From Flavobacteriaceae bacterium (lineage in GTDB: Bacteria; Bacteroidota; Bacteroidia; Flavobacteriales; Flavobacteriaceae), in assembly GCA_018608705.1 (NCBI GenBank), contig JABAZD010000028.1, positions 22,480-86,479 on the forward strand: a DNA stretch of 64,000 nt, in the 5' to 3' direction. Below, in pieces: positions 46,373 through 55,708 of this stretch. The translations under genes and the position numbers were made by a program. Every line of letters starts with the position of its first letter. Positions within the stretch are counted from its first letter, which is position 1. The notes under the pieces were generated by a model that worked only from the letters and a program-made list of their open reading frames with translations, ran no database searches and was not told the origin of the DNA.

Positions 46373-46891
46373 ATGATTGTTGTTCTATTAGGATATATGG
46401 GTTCTGGAAAATCTACTACCGGACGTTTATTAGCAGAAAAATTAGGTTTTGATTTTAAAGATTTAGATGACTACATTGAAAGTAAGCAAATGTGTACAAT
46501 TTCTTCAATTTTTAAATCTAAAGGAGAAATTTATTTTCGCAAAATTGAAGCCACCTCAGTGAAAGAATTATGTTCAAAAAATGATAGTCTTATATTAGCT
46601 TTGGGTGGAGGAACACCATGCTATTCTGATACCATGGCTTATTTAATTAATCATCCCAAAGTAGTTACGGTTATGCTAAATACTTCTGTAGCTAATTTGA
46701 CTACTCGCTTGGAAACAAAAAAATCAAAACGTCCATTAATCAGTGCCTTAAAAAATGGTGAGCTTCAAGAATTTATAGCTAAACACTTGTTCGAACGATC
46801 TTTTTTCTATAGCCAAGCTGAAGTTAGTGTCTTAACTGATAATTTAAATCAACAACAAGTTGTGGAAAGAATTGTTACTGAATTATCCTAA
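46373..46891 (+). CDS. aroK: Shikimate kinase
   Basis: Phosphorylates shikimate in the chorismate pathway that feeds the trp operon. Walker A GYMGSGKST near residue 7, the substrate-binding DLDDYIE near 31, and ILALGGGTPCY near 78 are all intact. Length 172 residues. Its C-terminus overlaps the convergent PRTase gene by nine bases. Confidence 0.95.
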   Translation: MIVVLLGYMGSGKSTTGRLLAEKLGFDFKDLDDYIESKQMCTISSIFKSKGEIYFRKIEATSVKELCSKNDSLILALGGGTPCYSDTMAYLINHPKVVTVMLNTSVANLTTRLETKKSKRPLISALKNGELQEFIAKHLFERSFFYSQAEVSVLTDNLNQQQVVERIVTELS

Positions 46892-47386
46892 AACAACTTT
46901 TGAATTTTTCTCATTAAAAATTACATTAACATGTTCATTTAAAGAAGTTGATAAAGAGATACCTTTAAAATCCGCTTTCACTGGGTATTTTTTATGATTT
47001 CGATTTACAAGAACTGCTGTTTTAAATTGTTTTAAAGGAACATCTAGAAAGTGTTTGACTCCGTATATCAGCGTAGTACCAGAATTTAATACATCGTCCA
47101 CTAATACTAGTGATTTTCCTTGATAATCGTTTGGACTAATAGATGTAGTTATAGGATTTGTAGGTTTGTTCTTATTTATTTCAACTTTACACAGTAACGG
47201 ATTTATATTTGAAATCTTTAGAAGGACTGATTTTATTTTTTGAGCAAATAAATAACCATTAGAATAAATACCCGCTATAACAACTTCCTGTTCATCAATA
47301 TTACATTCATAAATCTGAAATGCAATCCGTCTTATCTTGTTGTTTATTTCTGTTTGATTTAAAATACAATTTTCTTTTAGAGCCAT
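46883..47386 (-). CDS. Phosphoribosyltransferase family protein, PyrR-like
   Basis: A type I PRTase fold of about 167 residues: VLVDDVLNSGTT near residue 95 is the PRPP-binding loop, and GIYSNGYLFA near 38 the pyrophosphate loop position. It resembles PyrR or uracil PRTase relatives, but the reaction cannot be assigned. The track start at 47404 lies within the -7 element (47402-47409), so ATG 47386 (MALKENC) is used. Confidence 0.8.
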   Translation of the reverse strand: MALKENCILNQTEINNKIRRIAFQIYECNIDEQEVVIAGIYSNGYLFAQKIKSVLLKISNINPLLCKVEINKNKPTNPITTSISPNDYQGKSLVLVDDVLNSGTTLIYGVKHFLDVPLKQFKTAVLVNRNHKKYPVKADFKGISLSTSLNEHVNVIFNEKNSKVVLG

Positions 47387-47401
47387 TATAAATATTTTTT
47401 T

Positions 47402-47409
47402 CAAAGATA
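47402..47409 (-). promoter_or_regulatory. Promoter -7 element for the PRTase gene; decides its start
   Basis: Minus-strand TATCTTTG matches TAnnTTTG and overlaps the ATG proposed in the ORF track (47404), so the start must be downstream at 47386. No TTG at -33. Confidence 0.45.
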
Positions 47410-47433
47410 GAAAACGGTCTTTAATTAGTACAT

Positions 47434-47814
47434 CTATTTTCTATTTTCATCATTTGTTAAATAATCATCAATTTCTCTACGATCTTTTTTTGTAGGTCTT
47501 CCTTCTCCTTTTTCACGATAATAATCTTTCGAGTATTTTAATAGATTCTGAGCATCAAATTCAGTTTTTGGTGTACTATCTACCCTGTAAATATCAACTA
47601 GTTTAGCGCCAACTCGGCTTTTAGGAATATCTTGAACAGTTAATTGATAGTTGATTTGTTTGATACGGACAGTAATCTTGTCCATAGGATATACATCTCT
47701 TCCAGGTTTAACCACAGCGTTATTTACTTTAACATGACCTTTTCTACAAGCGATAGTTGCTACATTTCGTGTCTTGAAATATCTTACACACCATAAATAT
47801 TTATCAATTCGCAT
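47434..47814 (-). CDS. S4-domain RNA-binding protein, Hsp15 family
   Basis: A 126-residue protein whose first 70 residues form an S4 domain: MRIDKYLWCVRYFKTRNVAT and GHVKVNNAVVKPGRDV, with a basic tail (GRPTKKDRREIDDYL). It matches Hsp15/HslR, which in other bacteria recycles 50S subunits carrying nascent chains. A TATTTTTG -7 element lies upstream at 47846-47853 on the same strand, divergent from the FKBP gene. Confidence 0.9.
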   Translation of the reverse strand: MRIDKYLWCVRYFKTRNVATIACRKGHVKVNNAVVKPGRDVYPMDKITVRIKQINYQLTVQDIPKSRVGAKLVDIYRVDSTPKTEFDAQNLLKYSKDYYREKGEGRPTKKDRREIDDYLTNDENRK

Positions 47815-47890
47815 AAAAAGTTTAAAACAACGTTAATCTTCTTAACAAAAATAGTATAATATTGTATCTTGCACCACTAAATATTTGATT

Positions 47891-48913
47891 ATGAATTATA
47901 AATACAGTCCAATTTTCATTTTTTTATTAATTCTATCTGTATTTTCTTGTGAAGAAGACCAGGAAACTATTATTTCAACCCCTGAAAATGATCGTACTGA
48001 ACAGCAAGTTATTGATAATGATTCTCTGGTTGTATATTTAAATACACATTATTATAATTCTTCCGAGGTCAATGCTATGATGAATCCATCTTTACAGGAT
48101 TTAATATTTATTGAATTGTTAGATGGAGAAGTAGTCCCTTCCGATCATTCATTATTAATTGATAATGTAGAAATTAAAACGACTTCCCATATGGATGTTG
48201 AATATTTGTACTACGTTCTAAAAATTAAACAAGGGGATGGGGAGATGTCTCCTGAATTCACAGATGATATTAAGGTTAATTATTGGGGAGCATTAACTGA
48301 TGGTTCTGTATTTGATCAAACTACCACACCAATAGTTAATGATTTGTCAACCTTTATTCCTGGATGGCATCGTGTTTTACCAGACTTTAATGTGTCAGAT
48401 TCTTTTGTATCCAATATTGACGGCTCTGTTTCATACAGTGGCTACGGAATGGGAGCTATGTTTATTCCATCTGGTTTAGGTTATTTTTCAACTTATCAAG
48501 ATGGAATTCCTACTTATTCAAATCTAATTTTTAAGTTTGAGCTTATGCAGACAGAATCTAATGATCATGATTCTGATAACATCCCTTCTTACATGGAAGT
48601 TTCTGACTCGAATGAATATGATTTATATGGTCTTGATACTGATAACGATACAGCTCCTAATTTTTTAGATACTGATGATGATGGAGATGGTACAATTACT
48701 GCTGATGAAATTATGATTGAAGTTTACTCGGACACCTCACTTGAAGCACTTAAATTTACTCTTAGTGAGATAGTTTTATTGTCAAATCAGTTCATATCTT
48801 CAATTTCTTCAAATAGTGGAACTTTCAATGCCGATGTAGTAACTTTAGTTGATTCCAATAATAACGGTATTCCGAATTACTTAGACTCTACAGAATCTGA
48901 CACAATTGAATAA
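47891..48913 (+). CDS. FKBP-type peptidyl-prolyl isomerase lipoprotein with C-terminal Asp-rich repeats
   Basis: Exported lipoprotein of about 340 residues with lipobox-like SVFSC. Residues 110-225 form an FKBP-like domain: KVNYWGALTDGSVFDQT and the C-terminal IPSGLGYFS, in place of the usual IPPELAYG, then LIFKFELMQ. Residues 225-260 contain Asp-rich calcium-binding-like repeats (DSDNIPSY, DTDNDTAPNFLDTDDDGDG), then a short helical tail. Similar proteins are gliding- or envelope-associated FKBPs in Flavobacteriia. The ATG at 47891 is preferred over TTG 47885. Confidence 0.85.
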   Translation: MNYKYSPIFIFLLILSVFSCEEDQETIISTPENDRTEQQVIDNDSLVVYLNTHYYNSSEVNAMMNPSLQDLIFIELLDGEVVPSDHSLLIDNVEIKTTSHMDVEYLYYVLKIKQGDGEMSPEFTDDIKVNYWGALTDGSVFDQTTTPIVNDLSTFIPGWHRVLPDFNVSDSFVSNIDGSVSYSGYGMGAMFIPSGLGYFSTYQDGIPTYSNLIFKFELMQTESNDHDSDNIPSYMEVSDSNEYDLYGLDTDNDTAPNFLDTDDDGDGTITADEIMIEVYSDTSLEALKFTLSEIVLLSNQFISSISSNSGTFNADVVTLVDSNNNGIPNYLDSTESDTIE

Positions 48914-48923
48914 CATTTTATTT

Positions 48924-49877
48924 TTACTTCCTGTCAATTACTTTAAGCACTTTTTCTATTATAGCATTACAGTTTAGCCCATATTTCTCCATTAGTTGTG
49001 TAGGGGTTCCTGATTCACCAAAAGTATCATTTGTAGCAACAAATTCTTGAGGAGTTGGCTTGTTAAGAGCTAAAACCCTAGCTACACTCTCACCCAAACC
49101 ACCTAAAAAATTGTGTTCTTCAGCACTAACAATACATCCTGTCTTGGAAACTGATTCTAAAATTGCTTGATTGTCTAAAGGCTTTATAGTATGAATGTTT
49201 AAAACTTCAGCAGAAACTCCCTTTTTATGTAGTAATTTAGCTGCTTCAAGTGCTTCCCAAACTAGATGACCGGTTGCTACTATAGTAACATCAGTTCCTT
49301 CTGTGAGTTTAATAGCCTTTCCTATTTCAAATACTTGATCTTCTGGCATGAAGACTGGAACAGCTGGTCTACCAAATCTTAAATAGACTGGGCCGTCATA
49401 ATCTGCGATAGCAATTGTTGCTGCTTTAGTTTGATTATAGTCACAAGTATTAATCACTACCATCCCTGGTAACATTTTCATAAGACCAATATCCTCTAAA
49501 ATTTGATGGGTAGCTCCATCCTCACCTAACGTCAGACCAGCATGAGAAGCACAAATTTTTACGTTTTTATTTGAGTATGCAATTGATTGTCTAATTTGAT
49601 CATAAACACGTCCTGTAGAGAAATTTGCAAAAGTTCCAGTAAAAGGAATTTTGCCTCCAATAGTTAGTCCAGCTGCAATTCCCATCATATTGGCTTCAGC
49701 GATTCCAATTTGAAAAAAACGCTCTGGATTTTCTTCAATAAACTGATTCATTTTTAGAGATCCAATAAGATCTGCACAAAGCGCTACTACATTAGGATTG
49801 GTTCTGCCAAGCTCTGCAAGACCTGCTCCAAAACCACTTCTTGTATCTTTTTTTTCTGTATATGTGTAAGTTTTCAT
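48924..49877 (-). CDS. Transketolase C-terminal subunit
   Basis: The second half of a split transketolase, 317 residues: pyrimidine-binding domain with ETG-type contact region ([18 protein letters not shown]) near residue 55 and C-terminal domain [15 protein letters not shown] near 250. Transketolase exchanges two-carbon units between sugar phosphates in the pentose phosphate pathway with thiamine diphosphate. It follows the N-terminal half by 19 bases, and the two together cover a complete enzyme. Confidence 0.94.
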   Translation of the reverse strand: MKTYTYTEKKDTRSGFGAGLAELGRTNPNVVALCADLIGSLKMNQFIEENPERFFQIGIAEANMMGIAAGLTIGGKIPFTGTFANFSTGRVYDQIRQSIAYSNKNVKICASHAGLTLGEDGATHQILEDIGLMKMLPGMVVINTCDYNQTKAATIAIADYDGPVYLRFGRPAVPVFMPEDQVFEIGKAIKLTEGTDVTIVATGHLVWEALEAAKLLHKKGVSAEVLNIHTIKPLDNQAILESVSKTGCIVSAEEHNFLGGLGESVARVLALNKPTPQEFVATNDTFGESGTPTQLMEKYGLNCNAIIEKVLKVIDRK

Positions 49878-49896
49878 TTTTTTTCTGGTTTTGAAT

Positions 49897-50739
49897 TTAA
49901 TAATCTCCTAAAGTTTCTGGGTTTTGATTTAAAGCATTTTCTAACTGAGTATCGTTAGGAGCTTTTCCATGCCATGCGTGTGTGTGCATCATAAAATCAA
50001 CTCCGTTACCCATCATAGTCTTTAGAAGTACACAAACGGGCTTTCCTTTTCCAGTAGACGCTTTCGCAATTCCCATACCTTTAGTGACAGATTCAATATC
50101 ATTACCATTTTCTATTTCAATAACTGTCCAGTCAAAAGCTTCAAATTTACTTTTTATACACCCCATTGGAAGTACATCGTCAGTTGCGCCGTCAATCTGT
50201 TTTCCATTTAAATCAATAGTGGCAATTAAATTATCTATATTTTTTGCTGAAGCATACATGATAGCTTCCCAGTTTTGTCCTTCTTGTAATTCTCCATCTC
50301 CATGTAGGGTGTAAATTAGGCTGGTGTCATTATTCAGTTTTTTAGCTTCTGCTGCCCCCAGCGATACGGATAGTCCTTGGCCTAATGACCCAGATGCTAT
50401 TCTAACTCCTGGGAGCCCTTCATGTGTAGTTGGGTGTCCTTGCAAACGAGAATCTAGCAACCTAAAAGTATTTAGTTCTTCAACAGGGAAATACCCTGAA
50501 CGAGCTAAAACACTGTAAAAAACAGGAGAAATATGACCATTAGATAAGAAAAACAAATCTTCATTGACCCCATCCATATTAAAACCCTCTGTTCGGTTCA
50601 TAATAACTGAATACAAAACAACCAAGAACTCTGCACAACCTAATGATCCACCTGGGTGACCTGAGTTTACCTTGTGAACCATACGCAATATGTCTCTACG
50701 AACTTGGGTTGTTAAATCTTGTAAATTTTTGTTTGACAT
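49897..50739 (-). CDS. Transketolase N-terminal subunit
   Basis: The thiamine-diphosphate-binding half, 280 residues: [17 protein letters not shown] near residue 23 and the ThDP motif [19 protein letters not shown] near 145, with metal-binding Asp-Asn region in [10 protein letters not shown]. It is upstream of the C-terminal half in the same operon; the split arrangement is common in archaea and Bacteroidota. A TATATTTG -7-like element lies at 50773-50780 on the minus strand. Confidence 0.94.
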   Translation of the reverse strand: MSNKNLQDLTTQVRRDILRMVHKVNSGHPGGSLGCAEFLVVLYSVIMNRTEGFNMDGVNEDLFFLSNGHISPVFYSVLARSGYFPVEELNTFRLLDSRLQGHPTTHEGLPGVRIASGSLGQGLSVSLGAAEAKKLNNDTSLIYTLHGDGELQEGQNWEAIMYASAKNIDNLIATIDLNGKQIDGATDDVLPMGCIKSKFEAFDWTVIEIENGNDIESVTKGMGIAKASTGKGKPVCVLLKTMMGNGVDFMMHTHAWHGKAPNDTQLENALNQNPETLGDY

Positions 50740-50916
50740 TGACTAAGAATTAGGAGTTAAATATTTGATCTTCAAATATAATTTTAATTTTAGATTGATA
50801 AAATTATTAAACTTTAAATTTTTACAATTTAACTAACAATTTATAAAAAGAGTTAAGGTGAATAAGAAAGTGTTATTTCTTTTATATTTTTACATTTAAT
50901 TTTGAACTAACTAATT

Positions 50917-52839
50917 ATGAAATATTTAAGGTTAAATGAATATAAAGCTTTATTATACAGGGTTTTACTTGTATATCTTATGTATTCGTTTTCACGTTTT
51001 TTATTTTTTATATATAATTATTCTTTATTAGAAATAGATTCCCTTTTTGAATATTTTAGATTGAGTTATCATGGTCTAGCATTTGATACCACCTCAATAT
51101 TTTATTTAAATAGTTTGTTTGTAGTTTTATCAATTTTACCATTTTGGGTCAATACTAATAAAACTTATCAAAGATTCCTTTTTACAATTTATTTTTTAAC
51201 TAACTTGGTTGGTATTGCTTTTAATTTTGTGGACTTAATTTATTACAAATTTAACTACAATAGAACTACGATTTCTGAATGGGCTGTCATCGAAAACGAA
51301 AACAATTTATTTGCAATGTTTTTCCGTTTTATGGTAGGTTATTGGGATGTATTCTTATTGTTTTTTCTTATGTCTGCTTTCTGGATATTATTATACAAAA
51401 AGGTCAAGGTTCATGACCGTCCTTACTCAAAAGGAGTTTTTTCTTACGTATCCACATCAATTGTGACTTTTCTTTTAACAGCAACTATTATGGTTGGTGG
51501 AATTAGAGGAGATTTTAAAAAAAGTACCCGCCCTATAAATCTTGTAGATGCAAATAGGTACGTTAACAAAATTCAACATGCAGACTTTGTGTTAAATACG
51601 CCTTTTACAATTTTAAGGACTTTTAATAAAAAAACTTTTAAAAGAGTCCCATATGTTGTTCCAGATTTAGTTATTGATTCATTAGTTCAACCAATTAAAC
51701 GCTACAAAAATAAATTAAAAGTTAAGCCAAATATTGTTTTATTTATAACTGAAAGCTATGGAAGAGAATATATTGGTGCTTTTAATCAAAACACTAATAT
51801 TCCTGATTATAAAAGTTATACTCCTTTTCTAGATTCTTTAGCAACTAAGAGCCTAGTTTTTGATAATGCCTTTGCAAATGGCAGAAAATCCATTCACGGT
51901 ATGTCATCTATTTTGGCTGGCATTCCTTCTTTTAAAGACGCTTTTACATCTTCTCCATACGCTAATCAAGAAATTGAATCGGTTGTTTCTGTTTTAAATT
52001 CAGAAGGATACGACACTTCTTTTTTTCATGGTGCACCCAATGGATCTATGGGTTTTTTAGGATTTTCTAATATTCTTGGTTTTGATCATTACTATGGAAA
52101 AACAGAATTTGGGAATGATTCACTATTTGATGGTTTTTGGGGGATTTGGGATCTACCTTTTTTTCAGTTTATGAAAGATACGATAGATACTAAAAACACA
52201 CCGTTTTTTTCTACTATATTTACTGTTACATCACATGAGCCTTATATTATCCCTAATGAATTTGAGGGCCAATTCCCAAAAGGTAACTTACCAATGCATC
52301 AATGTGTTGGGTACACTGATTTTGCATTCAAGCAATTTTTTGAATCTGCTAAAAATGAAGAATGGTTCGATAATACTATTTTTATTATTACTGCTGATCA
52401 TACCAATCAAGTAGATTACAAGGAGTATTATAAGCCTATTAACCGATATGCTATCCCAATTATGATTTATAGTCCTGATAATAAATATGCAGGTCTAAAT
52501 AGTGATCTATCACAGCAAATTGATATATATCCAACTATTTTAAATATTGTTGGTTATGACAAGCCCTTTAGAAGCTGGGGACGTAGTTTGGTAGACGAAA
52601 GTTTAACTTCTACAATTCCTTTTGTAATGAATTTTAACGGTCAAAACTATCAATATAGTAAGGGGAATATAATTTGTATATTTGACGGAGTAAAAGCAAT
52701 TGGTTTTTACGATATTAATGATCTTGGATTAGAAATTAATCTAATTTCAAATAGAACTAAAAAAATGGATGACGTTGAATTGTCCTGTAAAGCATTTTTG
52801 AAAGATTATTTTGATAGAATCATCGATAAAAAGCTGTAA
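50917..52839 (+). CDS. LTA-synthase-family membrane sulfatase/phosphotransferase
   Basis: A 640-residue protein with five N-terminal membrane segments (to about residue 215) and a periplasmic sulfatase-fold domain. KPNIVLFITESYGREYIGAF near residue 272 provides the metal-binding Glu, and the Thr nucleophile position reads NGRKSIHGMSS, with Ser in the usual Thr place. TSHEPYIIPNEF and IITADHTNQ supply further metal ligands. In Gram-positives such enzymes polymerise lipoteichoic acid; here it more likely moves phosphoglycerol or phosphoethanolamine onto an envelope glycan. A Cys-phosphatase follows 14 bases later. Confidence 0.88.
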   Translation: MKYLRLNEYKALLYRVLLVYLMYSFSRFLFFIYNYSLLEIDSLFEYFRLSYHGLAFDTTSIFYLNSLFVVLSILPFWVNTNKTYQRFLFTIYFLTNLVGIAFNFVDLIYYKFNYNRTTISEWAVIENENNLFAMFFRFMVGYWDVFLLFFLMSAFWILLYKKVKVHDRPYSKGVFSYVSTSIVTFLLTATIMVGGIRGDFKKSTRPINLVDANRYVNKIQHADFVLNTPFTILRTFNKKTFKRVPYVVPDLVIDSLVQPIKRYKNKLKVKPNIVLFITESYGREYIGAFNQNTNIPDYKSYTPFLDSLATKSLVFDNAFANGRKSIHGMSSILAGIPSFKDAFTSSPYANQEIESVVSVLNSEGYDTSFFHGAPNGSMGFLGFSNILGFDHYYGKTEFGNDSLFDGFWGIWDLPFFQFMKDTIDTKNTPFFSTIFTVTSHEPYIIPNEFEGQFPKGNLPMHQCVGYTDFAFKQFFESAKNEEWFDNTIFIITADHTNQVDYKEYYKPINRYAIPIMIYSPDNKYAGLNSDLSQQIDIYPTILNIVGYDKPFRSWGRSLVDESLTSTIPFVMNFNGQNYQYSKGNIICIFDGVKAIGFYDINDLGLEINLISNRTKKMDDVELSCKAFLKDYFDRIIDKKL

Positions 52840-52853
52840 AAAATTAATTACCA

Positions 52854-53420
52854 ATGAAAAAAATAATAATAATTTTTCTTTTTAGTATCCTGCTTTTAGG
52901 TATTTCAAAATATGTATATGATGTGCATTTTAATTTTAATTTTGAAGAGGTATCAAAAAATAAAGTTTATAAATCGGGTGTGATTCCACCTGAAAAAATC
53001 GCGAAATATATAGAGGAACATCAATTAAAAAGTGTTATTGATTTACGTTTTCCCCATACTAAGGATAAAATTAATAATCCTGAGATTCCAGAGCAATTAA
53101 TTGCTGAGAAGTTAGCAGTTGAAAAGTTGGATGGAGTTAACTATTTTAATTTAGGAACCGATCAAGTTCCTACTCAAGACACAGTCGACGAGTTCTTAGA
53201 AATTATGGATGATCTTTCAAATTATCCTGTACTCATCCATTGTTACCATGGGGTTGGACGTGCACAAATGTTTTCGGCAATATATAGAATTGAATATGAA
53301 GGGTATACTAACCAAGAAGCTAGAGAAAAAACAAGACTCTTGTTAAAAGGGAGTTCATTTGATCAGGGCGCTTCAAAAGGAGATTACCTAATCAATTACA
53401 AAGCCCGATCCAATAAATAA
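52854..53420 (+). CDS. Membrane-anchored dual-specificity-type Cys phosphatase
   Basis: A 188-residue protein with one N-terminal membrane helix (IIIIFLFSILLLGISKYVY) and a periplasmic tyrosine/dual-specificity phosphatase domain. VLIHCYHGVGRAQMF near residue 128 is the C-x5-R phosphate loop with the nucleophilic Cys and Arg, and VIDLRFPHTKD near 60 the conserved early strand. It might hydrolyse a lipid- or sugar-phosphate. Tight spacing to the sulfatase-like gene suggests a shared envelope task. Confidence 0.88.
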   Translation: MKKIIIIFLFSILLLGISKYVYDVHFNFNFEEVSKNKVYKSGVIPPEKIAKYIEEHQLKSVIDLRFPHTKDKINNPEIPEQLIAEKLAVEKLDGVNYFNLGTDQVPTQDTVDEFLEIMDDLSNYPVLIHCYHGVGRAQMFSAIYRIEYEGYTNQEAREKTRLLLKGSSFDQGASKGDYLINYKARSNK

Positions 53421-53500
53421 TAGTAAAACAACTCATTCTTGTTTTACATACACAAATATTTCCTGAAATTTATTTTAAATTAACCTTGTAATTCAACACT

Positions 53501-54631
53501 TTGAAATTCGATTTATTTAAAAAAGATACTGAAACTAGAGCAAGAGCTGCTACTTTAGTCACTGACCACGGGGTAATTGAAACTCCTATTTTTATGCCAG
53601 TAGGTACGGTCGGAACAGTCAAAGGAGTACATCAACGAGAACTAAAGAATGATATTGACCCAGATATTATTTTAGCTAACACCTATCATTTATTTCTTCG
53701 GCCTCAAATTGATATACTAGAAAAAGCTGGAGGTCTCCATAAGTTCATGAACTGGGATCGAAATATTTTAACAGACTCTGGAGGTTACCAAGTATACTCG
53801 TTATCTGCGAATCGTAAAATTAAAGAGGAGGGTGTCAAGTTTAAAAGCCACATTGACGGAACTATGCATACCTTTACACCTGAAAATGTAATGGAAATTC
53901 AACGAAGCATTGGTGCAGATATCATCATGGCATTTGACGAATGCACCCCATATCCTTGTGATTATAATTATGCTAAAAGATCAATGCATATGACACACCG
54001 CTGGTTAGAGCGTTGTATAAATCACCTCGAGAAGACTCCTCTTAAATATGATCACAATCAAGCATTCTTTCCTATAGTCCAGGGAAGTACATATAAAGAT
54101 CTTCGGCGTCAATCTGCTGAATATATTGCTAATGCGGGTGCTGTTGGAAATGCAATTGGAGGTTTGTCAGTTGGAGAACCTGCTGAAGAAATGTATGCTA
54201 TGACTGATATTGTATGTGAAATACTTCCGGAAAATAAACCAAGATATTTAATGGGTGTAGGAACTCCAATTAATATTTTAGAAAATATTGCCTTAGGTAT
54301 AGATATGTTTGATTGTGTAATGCCAACTCGTAATGCTAGAAACGGAATGTTATTTACTGCATATGGTTCTATAAATATTAAAAATCAAAAATGGAAAGAT
54401 GATTTTTCCCCAATTGACGAAATGGGCATTACTTTTGTAGATACTGAATATTCAAAAGCATATTTAAAACATTTGTTTAGTGTGAATGAATTATTAGGCA
54501 AACAAATAGCAACGATACATAATTTAGGTTTTTATCTTTGGCTAACACGACAAGCTAGAAAACACATAATAGCTGGAGATTTTGGGACTTGGAAAGCAAT
54601 GATGGTCAAACAAATGGATAATCGTCTCTGA
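53501..54631 (+). CDS. tgt: tRNA-guanine(34) transglycosylase
   Basis: Exchanges guanine-34 for preQ1 in queuosine tRNAs. The barrel begins at TTG 53501 (MKFDLFKKDTETRARAAT). Catalytic segments are present: LTDSGGYQVYSLS near residue 90, IIMAFDECTPY near 145 and the second Asp in GIDMFDCVMPTRNARNG near 265. The usual zinc ligands C-x-C-x2-C in the C-terminal insert are missing: the region reads PIDEMGITFVDTEYSKAYL, while the following His (TIHNLGFYLWL) is kept. Related Flavobacteriia proteins appear to share this change, so it is probably lineage-specific rather than decay. Confidence 0.95.
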   Translation: MKFDLFKKDTETRARAATLVTDHGVIETPIFMPVGTVGTVKGVHQRELKNDIDPDIILANTYHLFLRPQIDILEKAGGLHKFMNWDRNILTDSGGYQVYSLSANRKIKEEGVKFKSHIDGTMHTFTPENVMEIQRSIGADIIMAFDECTPYPCDYNYAKRSMHMTHRWLERCINHLEKTPLKYDHNQAFFPIVQGSTYKDLRRQSAEYIANAGAVGNAIGGLSVGEPAEEMYAMTDIVCEILPENKPRYLMGVGTPINILENIALGIDMFDCVMPTRNARNGMLFTAYGSINIKNQKWKDDFSPIDEMGITFVDTEYSKAYLKHLFSVNELLGKQIATIHNLGFYLWLTRQARKHIIAGDFGTWKAMMVKQMDNRL

Positions 54632-54634
54632 TAT

Positions 54635-55708
54635 ATGAAGATTTTAGATTGGTACATATTAAAAAGATATTTGTTTACATTTTTTATGATGTTACTTCTG
54701 TTTATTCCTATAGGAATAACAGTCAACCTTGCCGAAAAAATTGATCGTATATTAGAAAACGAAGTCCCATTTAATGAAGTAGCTTCTTTCTATTTTGATT
54801 TCACTATTTACTTTGCCAATTTGTTATTCCCATTATTTTTATTCTTGTCGGTCATATGGTTTACTTCTAAGCTAGCCAACAATACAGAAGTAGTAGCCTT
54901 CTTAAGTTCTGGTGTTTCCTTTTCACGCTTTTTAAGACCTTACTTTATTGGAGCCACATTTATTGCTTTTTTAGCTCTAATGTTAGGAATGTATTGGGCA
55001 CCAATAGCAAGTAAGGGTTTCAATGAGTTTAATTATAAATACCTCAATAATTCTAAGGTTTCTGAAACACAGCATATTTACAGACAGATTAATGATAATG
55101 AGTACATTTATGTTAGTAATTTTGACCCAAAAACTAAACGTGGAAATAATTTTACACTAGAGCATTTTGAAGAAAACAAGCTAGTTTACAAAATATCAGC
55201 ATCTGCTATCAGATATGTAGAAAAAGATAGTTCCTATAACTTAACTAACTATAATTTAAGAATTATAGGGTCAGATAATGATCAGCTTGAGTATTTACGA
55301 ACTAAAGACACTATTTTTAGCTTTGATTTAGAAGACCTAACACCTCCCAAATATGTAGCCGAAACTCTGACATATGGTGAATTAACTCGATTTATTTCTA
55401 GAGAGGAAGTTCGAGGTTCGTCCAACATTAGTCGTTACAAAGTAGTTCAATACAAAAAATGGAGTTTACCTGTCTCAGTATTTATCTTGACTATTATAGC
55501 CGTTGCGGTTTCATCTATTAAGAGGAGAGGAGGAATGGGTATTAATTTAGCTTTTGGAATTGTAATAGCCATGATCTATGTTTTTTTTGACAAGGTCTTT
55601 GGAGTTATGGCTGAACAATCTGATTTTTCTCCACTTTTAGCTGTTTGGTTTCCAAATATTTTATTTGGTACACTTGCAATTTATCTATTATATAATGCTA
55701 AGCGTTAA
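54635..55708 (+). CDS. LptF/LptG family lipopolysaccharide export permease
   Basis: A 357-residue inner-membrane protein: three N-terminal membrane segments (to about 120), a periplasmic jellyroll region (about 140-250), and three C-terminal segments (about 275-355). LDWYILKRYLFTF at the start and LSSGVSFSRFLRPY near 90 match YjgP/YjgQ proteins that with LptB extract LPS. It begins four bases after the tgt stop. Which of LptF or LptG it is cannot be told. Confidence 0.9.
   Translation: MKILDWYILKRYLFTFFMMLLLFIPIGITVNLAEKIDRILENEVPFNEVASFYFDFTIYFANLLFPLFLFLSVIWFTSKLANNTEVVAFLSSGVSFSRFLRPYFIGATFIAFLALMLGMYWAPIASKGFNEFNYKYLNNSKVSETQHIYRQINDNEYIYVSNFDPKTKRGNNFTLEHFEENKLVYKISASAIRYVEKDSSYNLTNYNLRIIGSDNDQLEYLRTKDTIFSFDLEDLTPPKYVAETLTYGELTRFISREEVRGSSNISRYKVVQYKKWSLPVSVFILTIIAVAVSSIKRRGGMGINLAFGIVIAMIYVFFDKVFGVMAEQSDFSPLLAVWFPNILFGTLAIYLLYNAKR

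Noticed and set aside
47394-47404. ATG 47404 as PRTase start
   Set aside because: It coincides with a TATCTTTG promoter element; the standard start is ATG 47386.
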